Shown in pieces: positions 8,243 to 15,146 of a stretch of DNA of 25,144 nucleotides. Made by a program: the position numbers and the translations under genes. The stretch covers positions 1 to 25,144 of the forward strand of contig JAKALV010000014.1 in the NCBI GenBank assembly GCA_021824055.1. The letters are read 5' to 3'. The notes below the pieces were generated by a model that was not told where the DNA came from, did not search any database, and was given only the letters and a program-made list of their open reading frames with translations. Position 1 is the first letter of the stretch; each line of letters starts with the position of its first letter. Source of the stretch: Acidobacteriota bacterium. GTDB lineage: Bacteria; Acidobacteriota; Vicinamibacteria; Vicinamibacterales; SCN-69-37.

Positions 8243-8309
8243 CAGTGCACCTTTTCGGTCACTTGCGCGTTTGCCATTACCTCGGTCGGTTTGTCCCGGT
8301 CCCGTCCTT

Positions 8310-8609
8310 ATGGATGACAGTGCCCCGCTCTCAGGCCAAATTCGCGTCCATCCCGACGTCGTCTGGCGCGACGTTGATGGAGAGATTGTCCTCTTAAACG
8401 TGGTCACGGGACAGTACTTTGGACTCGACCTGGTCGGATCGCGCGTCTGGCAGCTGCTGCAGCAGGACGGCGAGGCCGGTACACCCATCAGTACCCTACA
8501 GGCCCGCGTAATGGCCGAGTTCGATGTCGACGAGCCGACCGCCCACGTGGATCTGACGGCGCTGGTCCGCCAGTTGCTCGACCAACAGCTCGTGACCGTC
8601 GGCGCCTGA
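8310..8609 (+). CDS. PqqD-like lasso leader-binding protein (B1 / RRE)
   Basis: This 99-residue protein has the PqqD/RiPP-recognition-element fold. The pattern is a beta hairpin (VVWRDVDGEIVLLNVVTGQYFGLD), then LVGSRVWQLLQQDG and a helical part ending VDLTALVRQLLDQQLVTV, which is the usual PqqD layout. In lasso loci this stand-alone domain (B1) binds the precursor leader and presents it to the peptidase and the cyclase. The ATG at 8310 gives the normal B1 length; a longer frame from a TTG at 8214 was rejected because that codon is inside the -35 box. There is no clear Shine-Dalgarno sequence before the ATG. The cyclase start follows its stop by seven bases. The partner B2 peptidase that usually sits beside B1 is absent. 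Confidence 0.85.
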   Translation: MDDSAPLSGQIRVHPDVVWRDVDGEIVLLNVVTGQYFGLDLVGSRVWQLLQQDGEAGTPISTLQARVMAEFDVDEPTAHVDLTALVRQLLDQQLVTVGA

Positions 8610-8616
8610 GGCACGC

Positions 8617-10506
8617 ATGAGCGTGCTCGCCGGAATGCTGCATCTCGACGGCGCGTCCGGCGCGGTTGCCGATGTGGCCTTTGTCGAAGGTGGGGCAGCC
8701 GCGACGTGGGATCACCAAGGCGCCTGGGTCGAGGGTCCGATCGCCTTCGGCTGGCAGCGGCGTTGGACCACACCAGAGGCGGTATCCGAGCCGATGCCGG
8801 TCACATCGGCCGACCGCCGCTTTGTGCTTTCGTACGCCGGGCGCATTGACAATCGAGACGAACTGATCGTGCGCTACGGCGTGCCGTCGATCGCGGCCGA
8901 TGGGGAGTTGCTGGTCACGGCGTTCAGTCGCGACGGTGCGGCCGGACTTCGACACTGCGTCGGCGACTTCGTGCTTGCAGTATGGGATCGCGTGGATCGC
9001 CGCCTGTGGCTGGCGCGCGACGCGCTGGGGCATCGGCCGCTTTTCTACGTGAGCGACCGGCAACGGGTGGTTTGGGCCACCGACCTCCGCTTTCTCCGGA
9101 AGGGCGCGGGTAAGGCGTCCCGGCCAAACGCCGGGTTTCTGGCCGAGTACCTGAGCCGCGGCATCGCGTCACGCGACGAGACCGTGTTCGACCGGATTCG
9201 GCGCGTGCCGCCGGCTCAGGCGCTGTCGATGACGCCCGGCGACTCCGCCTTCGCCGCGATGGAGTATTGGACGCCGCCGCAATCGCTGCCGGCGCGGCGC
9301 GCCGACGGCGACCTGATTGACGAGTTCCGCGAACGCCTGTCGTCGGCCGTGCGCGCGTGCATGCGCGCGCGCGGATCCGTGGCGATTGAACTGAGCGGGG
9401 GCCTGGATTCGTCATCCCTCGCCGCGCTTGCGACCGAACTGAGCGGCGCGCCGCCCGCCACCTACTCGATGGTTTTTCCCGGCGCGCCGTACACGCCCGA
9501 CGGTGTCCGTCTCGACGAAACGCCGTTCATTGACGCGATGGTGGCCGCCGTTGGCGCGCCATCTCATCGCCACGATCCGCGCAACGCCACACGCGACGAT
9601 GTCTTGCGGATCCTCCGGACCTACGGCGATCTGCCCGACTGGCCCAACGCCGATGCCGTCCGGTGGCCGCTCGTGCAAGCGGCCGCCGCGAGCGGGCATC
9701 GCGTCATGCTGACCGGCGTTGGCGGTGATTCCTGGCTGACCGGTTCGGTGGCGCGTCTGCCGGCGATGTTGCGCCATGGCCGCTTGTTCCAGGCGTGGCG
9801 TTTCGCGCGCGAGGCCCTCGGGCCGGAGGGGCTCGAGGACCTGCCGCTCCCGATGTTGCGGCAGATTGTGGCGGCCTCGGCGCCGCCGTTTGCGAAGCGC
9901 GTATTTCGATCGGTCCGGCCCGCCCGGCCCTGGCCGTCGTGGCTCACCGCGGATTTCGTCAGACGCACCGGGCTTTCCGCGCGCCTTCGGGCGCTGCCGG
10001 CGCGCGTACCCGCCAGCGCGGATGCCGTGTTGCGCGAGTCGCTGACACGCCTGGCAAGCGCCGAGGGCCCGCTGTTGCGCGAAGGCATATTTCGGACGGC
10101 GGACGACGCGGGGATGGAGGCGCGGCATCCGTTCTACGATCGGCGGCTCGTGGAGTTTGCGCTGACGCTGCCCGATGATCTGCGCTTTCGGCATGGACAG
10201 ACGCGCTACATCCTTCGTCAGGCGATGGGGACGCGCCTGCCGCCGGTGATCGCCGCGCGGCGGGACAAAGGCGACGGAACGACGCTGATCGCGCAGGCGC
10301 TGATGCGCGTACTGAACGGCCTCTCGTTGAAGAGCCTCCGCGTCGCCGATGCCGGCTGGGTGAACGGTGACGCGGTGCGGGCCGCGTGCGCGGAGTTTTC
10401 GGAAGCGGGGGCCCCGCCGCCGACGCTGCAGTCCCATCATTTCGATCTGTGGGCGGCCATCGCGGTCGAGATGTGGCTGCGGGCGATTGACTCCGGCGCG
10501 GCGTGA
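8617..10506 (+). CDS. Asparagine-synthetase-like lasso peptide cyclase
   Basis: This 629-residue protein has an N-terminal class II glutamine-amidotransferase-like half and a C-terminal ATP-dependent synthetase half. The N-terminus reads MSVLAGMLHLDG, so the catalytic Cys2 of true asparagine synthetase is replaced by Ser and glutaminase activity should be lost, as is usual in lasso cyclases. The PP-loop ATP-binding motif ELSGGLDSSS is present (Ser260-Gly-Gly-Leu-Asp-Ser), with a second conserved segment GVGGDSWLTG further on. In lasso maturation this enzyme adenylates the Asp/Glu side chain of the core and closes the macrolactam on the new N-terminal amine. A GAGG ribosome binding site lies six bases before the ATG. 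Neighbouring RRE, kinase and precursor genes favour the lasso role over amino-acid metabolism. Confidence 0.88.
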   Translation: MSVLAGMLHLDGASGAVADVAFVEGGAAATWDHQGAWVEGPIAFGWQRRWTTPEAVSEPMPVTSADRRFVLSYAGRIDNRDELIVRYGVPSIAADGELLVTAFSRDGAAGLRHCVGDFVLAVWDRVDRRLWLARDALGHRPLFYVSDRQRVVWATDLRFLRKGAGKASRPNAGFLAEYLSRGIASRDETVFDRIRRVPPAQALSMTPGDSAFAAMEYWTPPQSLPARRADGDLIDEFRERLSSAVRACMRARGSVAIELSGGLDSSSLAALATELSGAPPATYSMVFPGAPYTPDGVRLDETPFIDAMVAAVGAPSHRHDPRNATRDDVLRILRTYGDLPDWPNADAVRWPLVQAAAASGHRVMLTGVGGDSWLTGSVARLPAMLRHGRLFQAWRFAREALGPEGLEDLPLPMLRQIVAASAPPFAKRVFRSVRPARPWPSWLTADFVRRTGLSARLRALPARVPASADAVLRESLTRLASAEGPLLREGIFRTADDAGMEARHPFYDRRLVEFALTLPDDLRFRHGQTRYILRQAMGTRLPPVIAARRDKGDGTTLIAQALMRVLNGLSLKSLRVADAGWVNGDAVRAACAEFSEAGAPPPTLQSHHFDLWAAIAVEMWLRAIDSGAA

Positions 10507-10535
10507 GCCTGCGGACTCTGGGAGATAATCAGCCG

Positions 10536-11693
10536 ATGTCGCTGCTGATCGACGAGCACCGCCAATTTCTGCAGGATCGGGCGCGTCTCGACGCGTTTCG
10601 CCGCGCGATCAGCGAAGTCGTGCGTCCCGGCGCTGTCGTGGCCGATCTGGGATCGGGCACCGGCATTCTCGGTTTGATGGCGTGTCGCGCGGGGGCCGCG
10701 CGCGTGTATTCCGTGGACGACAGCGGCATGACCGGGCCGGCGCGCCGGATCGCGCGCGACAACGGCCTGGCCGGCCGCATCAGATTCCTGGACGGACATT
10801 CCACGCGCATCGTCTTACCCGAACCGGTGGATGTCATCGTGTCCGACATCGTGGGCCGCATCGGGTTTCTGGCGGAGGGCGCCGAGGCGCTCGTCGACGC
10901 GCGGGACCGGTGGCTGCGTCCCGGCGGCGCCATGATGCCGGCGGTTGTGCACACGTGGCTGGCCCCCGTCGAGCACGACGGGTTGTACGGTCAGGTGGAT
11001 TTCTGGCAACGGGCGATCGACGGATTTGACATGTCGGCGGTGCGCGAAGGGGCGGCCAATACCGGGTATCCCCACGCGTTCTCGACGGGCGATCTGCTGT
11101 CGCCCGGAACCGACGTGCTGGCGTGCGACTATCGCGCGGGCGATGCGGCCCTGGCGCGCGGCGAGGCCACGTTCGTTGCGACACGACCCGGCACGCTGCA
11201 TGGACTGGCGGCCTGGTTCGCCGCGGAACTCTCGCCGAACGTGGTGCTGACCAACGCGCCGGGCGCGCCGGATCGCATCGCGCGCCGGAATGCATTTCTT
11301 CCGGTCGAGGCGCCCGTAGCGCTCCACGCGGGTGACACCGTCCACGTGGCCCTCGTGATTCGCCCGGTGGACTTTGTCGTGACGTGGATGGTGACGTGCC
11401 GCCGCGGGGCCCGCCAGTTGGCCGCATTCCGGCAATCCACGCTGAACGGCATGCTCGTCGTGCGCCAGCAACTTGCCGGCGCCGCAGAGGACGCCACGCC
11501 GACGCTGAACGTGTGGGCGGCGGCACGGGCCACGGTGTTGTCACTGTGTGATGGACACCGCACCGTGCGCGAAATCGAGCGGGCCGTGTTTGAGCGGCAC
11601 CCCGCGCTGTTTGCCGCCGAGTCGCGCGCGCAGGTCTTCGTCGCGGAAGTCATCAGCCGCTATGCGGACGTGCCGCCGCCTCCCGCTTTCTGA
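10536..11693 (+). CDS. PRMT-like SAM methyltransferase with C-terminal PqqD-like domain
   Basis: This 385-residue protein starts like protein arginine methyltransferases: LIDEHRQFLQDRARLDAFRRAI, then the SAM-binding VADLGSGTGILGLMACRAGA (residues 35-54) and VDVIVSDIVG, followed by DARDRWLRPGGAMMP. The 'double-E' loop of true PRMTs is altered: its first Glu is Asp here, and the surrounding residues differ. The last ~65 residues (around LCDGHRTVREIERAVFERHP, from residue 337) look like the helical half of a PqqD/RRE domain, which would allow leader binding. It probably modifies the lasso precursor; Arg6 or Arg14 of the core are the obvious candidates, but this is inference. I chose ATG 10536, preceded by GGGAG; a GTG at 10503 overlapping the cyclase stop (GTGA) is a real alternative. 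Confidence 0.75.
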   Translation: MSLLIDEHRQFLQDRARLDAFRRAISEVVRPGAVVADLGSGTGILGLMACRAGAARVYSVDDSGMTGPARRIARDNGLAGRIRFLDGHSTRIVLPEPVDVIVSDIVGRIGFLAEGAEALVDARDRWLRPGGAMMPAVVHTWLAPVEHDGLYGQVDFWQRAIDGFDMSAVREGAANTGYPHAFSTGDLLSPGTDVLACDYRAGDAALARGEATFVATRPGTLHGLAAWFAAELSPNVVLTNAPGAPDRIARRNAFLPVEAPVALHAGDTVHVALVIRPVDFVVTWMVTCRRGARQLAAFRQSTLNGMLVVRQQLAGAAEDATPTLNVWAAARATVLSLCDGHRTVREIERAVFERHPALFAAESRAQVFVAEVISRYADVPPPPAF

Positions 11694-11705
11694 CGGCCCT
11701 TCACG

Positions 11706-12611
11706 GTGCGGTACCGATTCAGCGATCTCCTTCTGGACAGCGACGAACCCCTGCCCGAATTGCAGGCCGTCGCCACTGGGGACGCGGACGTGTCGATCGG
11801 GTGGATGCCGCCCGGGCCGCCCGAGCGGCGTCCCGCGTTTGCGACCTGGCCCACGCCCTCGGGCGGTCAGTGGTTGACGTTCGCGGACGCGGCGGGCGGG
11901 TATCTGCTGACCTTCGACACGCAGGCGCAGTTCACGGTGTCGGTGGATGCGGGCCACGTGGCGGTCCGGCCGTTTCCCGGCACGCCGCTGACCACGCTCC
12001 GGCACCTGCTGCTCAATCAGGTGCTGCCGCTGGTGCTGAGCCGGCGCGGGCGCCTTGTGCTGCACGCCAGCGCGATCGGCTGGCACGGCCAGGTCGCGGC
12101 ATTCATGGGCCGGTCGGGCGCGGGCAAGTCCACCATCGCGGCGGCTTGCGCGGCGCGAGGAGCGATGGTGGTCACCGACGACTGTCTGGTCGTGCGGCGC
12201 GACGGCGCGCGCTGGCTGGCCACGCCGTGTGATGCGGGCGTGCGGCTATGGCCCGAGACGCTCGAATTGCTGGGGTGGCCGCGCGCGTCGGGCGTCGGCG
12301 TGGCGCACTACACGGACAAGCGCCGCATCGGAGCGGCGCATCCCGCGGTGCGTTTTGAAACGAGGGTGTTGCCGCTCGTGCGTGTGTTCCAGTTGTCGGC
12401 GGCGGACGAGCCGGACGGTCGCGGCGTGTTGCGCGGGCGCCGCGCGGTGATGGCGCTCGCTTCGGCGCTGTTCCGTCTGGACGTGCGCGACGCCGAGGAA
12501 TCCCGCCGGCAGTTCGACGCCATCAGCGCCCTGGCGGCGGAAGTGTCGATCGAGGCGATGGCGCGCGAGCATCCGGCCGAAGCCGCGGCCGCGGTCTTGT
12601 GTAGAATGTGA
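11706..12611 (+). CDS. HPr-kinase-like peptide kinase of the lasso locus
   Basis: This 301-residue protein contains the C-terminal kinase fold of HPr kinase/phosphorylase without its usual N-terminal domain. The block LHASAIGWHGQVAAFMGRSG is followed by the P-loop (GRSGAGKST, residues 135-143) and AMVVTDDCLVV, the metal-binding acidic pair. Homologues in lasso loci (the PadeK/ThcoK type) phosphorylate the C-terminal Ser of the precursor. Here the precursor ends in Thr-Cys-Leu, so the acceptor, if any, should be Thr16 or one of the core serines. The GTG start lies 12 bases after the methyltransferase stop, with no obvious Shine-Dalgarno sequence. The precursor gene begins 27 bases downstream. 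A function in sugar regulation (true HPr kinase) is unlikely given the neighbours. Confidence 0.82.
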   Translation: MRYRFSDLLLDSDEPLPELQAVATGDADVSIGWMPPGPPERRPAFATWPTPSGGQWLTFADAAGGYLLTFDTQAQFTVSVDAGHVAVRPFPGTPLTTLRHLLLNQVLPLVLSRRGRLVLHASAIGWHGQVAAFMGRSGAGKSTIAAACAARGAMVVTDDCLVVRRDGARWLATPCDAGVRLWPETLELLGWPRASGVGVAHYTDKRRIGAAHPAVRFETRVLPLVRVFQLSAADEPDGRGVLRGRRAVMALASALFRLDVRDAEESRRQFDAISALAAEVSIEAMAREHPAEAAAAVLCRM

Positions 12612-12634
12612 TGGCAGGCCGCCGCAACGGAGGA
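12602..12634 (+). promoter_or_regulatory. Strong ribosome binding site and possible -10 box before the precursor
   Basis: GGAGGA at 12629-12634 lies four bases before the GTG at 12639. It is the best Shine-Dalgarno match in the lasso locus and decides the precursor start. TAGAAT at 12602-12607, within the kinase stop region, resembles a -10 box and could give the precursor extra transcripts, but no convincing -35 box is seen. Confidence 0.5.
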
Positions 12635-12638
12635 TCCC

Positions 12639-12809
12639 GTGACACAAGATCGTCGAGACAGTGATCAGCAACAGGCGGATCGACCGCAGGCCCGGCGCGC
12701 GTGGACGCGGCCGACGCTGATCGCCTATGGTCCCATCGGCAAACTGACCCAGGGCGGCAGCGGCACCAGGGGCGATGGATCGTCGGGATTCAGGAAGACC
12801 TGTCTCTAG
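12639..12809 (+). CDS. Lasso peptide precursor (56 residues, class II-like)
   Basis: GTG at 12639 to TAG at 12807-12809 codes for 56 residues. The leader (1-38) has a charged, Gln/Arg-rich start, then WTRPTLIAYGPIGKLTQ. This holds the aromatic-x-x-Pro-x-Leu motif that B1 proteins bind (Trp in place of the usual Tyr) and Thr37 at position -2 before the cut. The predicted core (39-56) is GGSGTRGDGSSGFRKTCL. Gly1 and Asp8 are correctly spaced for an 8-residue macrolactam ring, leaving a 10-residue tail with Phe13, Arg14 and Lys15 as possible steric plugs. A single Cys17 has no partner, so a disulfide within the peptide is not possible. Calculated by hand, the cyclised unmodified core has a monoisotopic mass of 1723.806 Da. 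The ribosome binding site is strong. The locus around it makes the call firm although the product is unproven. Confidence 0.85.
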   Translation: MTQDRRDSDQQQADRPQARRAWTRPTLIAYGPIGKLTQGGSGTRGDGSSGFRKTCL

Positions 12810-12906
12810 CCCGCCCGTCGCTCGTTCATCCCGCGCCTGTTCGCGTCTTCTCGACACGTTCACATCCCGCTGTTCGGCCGGGCCGTTGGCTCGGCGCCGC
12901 AGCCGT

Positions 12907-12923
12907 CACGCCTGCGAGGCGTG
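12907..12923 (+). other. Short GC-rich hairpin between precursor and methyltransferase
   Basis: CACGCC and GGCGTG form a perfect 6-base stem with a 5-base loop in the 133-base gap after the precursor. No T-run follows, so a factor-independent terminator is not supported; it may be an attenuating or structural element. Nothing else is recognisable in the gap. Confidence 0.3.
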
Positions 12924-12942
12924 CTGGTACGCTGGACCCCAC

Positions 12943-13752
12943 ATGAGCAAGAAACGAATCGGTGTGCCCGACGGCGCGGATGGTTGGGACAGCTATGCGG
13001 CGTTCTACGACTGGGAGAACGCGCAGACCGTCGGCCGCCGGGACGTGGCGTTCTGGCAGGGACTGGCGCGGCGCACGCGCGGCCGCGTGCTGGAGCTGGG
13101 CGCCGGGACAGGCCGGCTCACGCTGCCGCTGGCGCGCGTGATCGGCACCCGGGTGATCGGCATCGACCGTTCCGCGCCGATGCTGGCGCGCGCGGTGACG
13201 AAGCGGCGGCGGTTGCCGGTGGCCAGTCGGCCCACGCTGTTTCGCGGCGACATCCGCGCGCTGCCGTTCGCGTCCGGCAGCTTTCAGCTGGTGATCGCGC
13301 CGTACGGCATGTTGCAGTCATTGACGCGCGAGACCGACTTGCGGCGCGTGCTCGATGAAGCGGCACGCGTGCTGCGCCCGGGCGGGATGCTCGGCGTGGA
13401 CCTGGTGCCCGACCTGGCGATCTGGGATGAATACCACCGCGAGATCCGATTGCGCGGCCGCGGACCCGGCGGCGCGCGCGTGATGCTCATCGAATCGGTG
13501 CGCCAGGATCGGCGCCGCAAGGTCACCATCTTCGACCAGGAATTTGTTGAGACGCGCGACGGGGCCAGGACCTCGAAACGTTTTGCGGTCGCGTTTCGCA
13601 CCGTGCCGGTGCCGGCCATGATCATGCGGTTGGAGCGGGCGGGATTTGACGTGGCGCACATGCTCGGCGACTATCGCGGTGGACGTTGGGATCCCAGGGC
13701 CGAGGTCTGGTTGCTGCTGGCCAGACTCCGGCGCGGGCGTGTTAGGATTTAG
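12943..13752 (+). CDS. Class I SAM-dependent methyltransferase
   Basis: This 269-residue protein has the SAM-binding motif I LELGAGTGRLTLPLA (residues 50-64), an acidic strand end in VIGIDRSAPML, and the later motif ALPFASGSFQLVIAPYGMLQSL, then LRPGGMLGVDLVPD. It is of the methyltransferase type 11/25 group, whose substrates cannot be read from sequence. I chose the ATG at 12943; the frame is open to 12775, but that part overlaps the lasso precursor in another frame. TACGCT at 12928-12933 is ten bases before the ATG, compatible with a leaderless -10 box, though no -35 was found. It stands 133 bases after the precursor in the same direction, so it may be a tailoring enzyme of the lasso peptide or an unrelated gene. 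Confidence 0.8.
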   Translation: MSKKRIGVPDGADGWDSYAAFYDWENAQTVGRRDVAFWQGLARRTRGRVLELGAGTGRLTLPLARVIGTRVIGIDRSAPMLARAVTKRRRLPVASRPTLFRGDIRALPFASGSFQLVIAPYGMLQSLTRETDLRRVLDEAARVLRPGGMLGVDLVPDLAIWDEYHREIRLRGRGPGGARVMLIESVRQDRRRKVTIFDQEFVETRDGARTSKRFAVAFRTVPVPAMIMRLERAGFDVAHMLGDYRGGRWDPRAEVWLLLARLRRGRVRI

Positions 13753-13796
13753 GGTCGCTGCTGTCGATCCGATGGCACTCTAAACAACTGATTCTC

Positions 13797-13802
13797 GGAG
13801 AG
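13797..13802 (+). promoter_or_regulatory. Ribosome binding site of yebC
   Basis: GGAGAG lies four bases before the ATG at 13807 and fixes this start, which also matches the invariant MSGHSKW N-terminus of the family. Confidence 0.7.
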
Positions 13803-13806
13803 TTAC

Positions 13807-14556
13807 ATGTCTGGCCATTCCAAGTGGCACACGATCAAGCACAAAAAGGGCGCGGCCGACGCCAAGCGCGGCAAGGTCTTTACGCGCATCATCAAGGAAC
13901 TGACGGTGGCCGCCCGCAACGGCGGAGGCGACCCGGAGATGAATCCGCGCCTGCGCACGATCGTGGCCGACGCGCGGGCCGCCAACATGCCCGCGGACAA
14001 CATCAAGCGCGCCATTCGCCGGGGCACCGGCGAAGAGGAAGGCGTGATGTACGACGAAGTCATGTACGAGGGCTACGGCCCCGGCGGCGTGGCGATCCTC
14101 GTGGAAACCCTGACGGACAACCGCAACCGCACCGTGGGTGAAGTGCGCCACACGTTCGGCAAGTACGGCGGCAACCTCGGCGAAGCGAACAGCGTGTCGT
14201 GGATGTTCGAGAAGAAAAGCGTGATCACGGTCGACAGGACGAAGATCGACGAAGACGCGCTCATGTCCGTGGTGCTCGATGCCGGCGCCGAAGACCTCAA
14301 GGACGACGGCGATCTGTGGGAAGTGCTCTCGACGCCCGACGCGCATCAGGCGGTGCTCGACGCCGTGAAGAAACTCGGCCTCGAGCCGGCCAGCGCGGAA
14401 ATCGCCATGGTGCCAAAGAACCTCATCAAGCTGGAAGGCAAGCAGGCCCAGCAGATGCTCAAGCTCATGGAAGCGCTCGAGGACAACGACGACACGAAGA
14501 ACGTGTGGTCCAACGTCGACATCGACGAAAAGGACATCGAGGCCTCGCTGGCGTGA
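13807..14556 (+). CDS. yebC: YebC/PmpR (TACO1-type) translation/transcription factor
   Basis: The 249-residue protein starts MSGHSKWHTIKHKKGAADAK, the hallmark of the YebC family, and continues with KVFTRIIKEL, NMPADNIKRAIRRGTGE, YEGYGPGGVAILVE and a C-terminal domain containing VEL-type beta strands and an acidic end. Family members are cytosolic; some were described as DNA-binding regulators and others assist ribosomes at difficult proline stretches. Length and all domains are normal. It is the first gene of a tightly packed group with ruvC, ruvA and ruvB; the ruvC start GTG overlaps its TGA (GTGA). This order is common in bacteria. Confidence 0.96.
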   Translation: MSGHSKWHTIKHKKGAADAKRGKVFTRIIKELTVAARNGGGDPEMNPRLRTIVADARAANMPADNIKRAIRRGTGEEEGVMYDEVMYEGYGPGGVAILVETLTDNRNRTVGEVRHTFGKYGGNLGEANSVSWMFEKKSVITVDRTKIDEDALMSVVLDAGAEDLKDDGDLWEVLSTPDAHQAVLDAVKKLGLEPASAEIAMVPKNLIKLEGKQAQQMLKLMEALEDNDDTKNVWSNVDIDEKDIEASLA

Positions 14557-15146
14557 GGGTCTTCGGGATTGATCCCGGGTCCGGCCGCACCGGATACGGC
14601 TGCGTCGACAGCGACGGGGCGCGCCACCAGCTGGTGACGTGCGGCGCCATCGCGGCGCCGGCCGGGGCGTCCTTTCCCGAGAAACTGCACGGCATTCATC
14701 GCACGCTCACGCAGTTGATCGCCACGCATCATCCCGATTGCGTCGTGATCGAGAACCTCTTCCATGCCAGAAACGCCCGCAGCGCGCTGCTCCTCGGGCA
14801 CGCGCGCGGCGTGGCCGTGCTGGCCGCCGTCGAAGCCGGCCTGCCGGTGGTGGAATACACGCCGGCCGAGATCAAGGTCGCGATCGTCGGGTACGGCCGC
14901 GCCGAAAAGCGCCAGATGCAGCAGATGGTGAAACTGCTGCTGCGCCTGGACGCCGTGCCGACGCCGCACGACGCCGCCGATGCGCTGGCCATTGCGATCT
15001 GTCATCTCCATGCGTCCACGTCCCTCGCCGCGCGGGCCGCGCGCGTGGCGGGCCGCGGCACGGCGCCGGCCAAGGCCGGCGGGCGCCCCTTGCGCAGCTG
15101 GCGCGACTACCGTCCGGGGCAACCCCTGCGCCGGTCACTGCCGTGA
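14553..15146 (+). CDS. ruvC: Holliday junction resolvase RuvC
   Basis: This 197-residue endonuclease cuts Holliday junctions symmetrically during recombinational repair. The four acidic catalytic residues are in place: Asp7 (in FGIDPGSGRTGYG), Glu67 (VVIENLF), and Asp140 and Asp143 (PTPHDAADALAIA), with His139 beside them. The segment EYTPAEIKVAIVGYGRAEKRQM is typical. A basic, Arg/Gly/Pro-rich tail of about 35 residues extends beyond the usual end of the fold. The GTG start overlaps the yebC stop (GTGA), and the ruvA start overlaps its own stop in the same way, so the three are translationally coupled. Confidence 0.96.
   Translation: MRVFGIDPGSGRTGYGCVDSDGARHQLVTCGAIAAPAGASFPEKLHGIHRTLTQLIATHHPDCVVIENLFHARNARSALLLGHARGVAVLAAVEAGLPVVEYTPAEIKVAIVGYGRAEKRQMQQMVKLLLRLDAVPTPHDAADALAIAICHLHASTSLAARAARVAGRGTAPAKAGGRPLRSWRDYRPGQPLRRSLP

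Noticed and set aside
8214..8309. Upstream TTG start for the PqqD-like protein
   Set aside because: The TTG is part of the -35 box, and the extra residues do not look like a PqqD domain; ATG 8310 gives the usual length.
12768..12776. Arg-Gly-Asp (RGD) triplet in the lasso core as an integrin-binding motif
   Set aside because: The Asp is predicted to be used up in the macrolactam bond, so its carboxylate would not be free for integrin binding. The triplet is most likely a by-product of the ring sequence.
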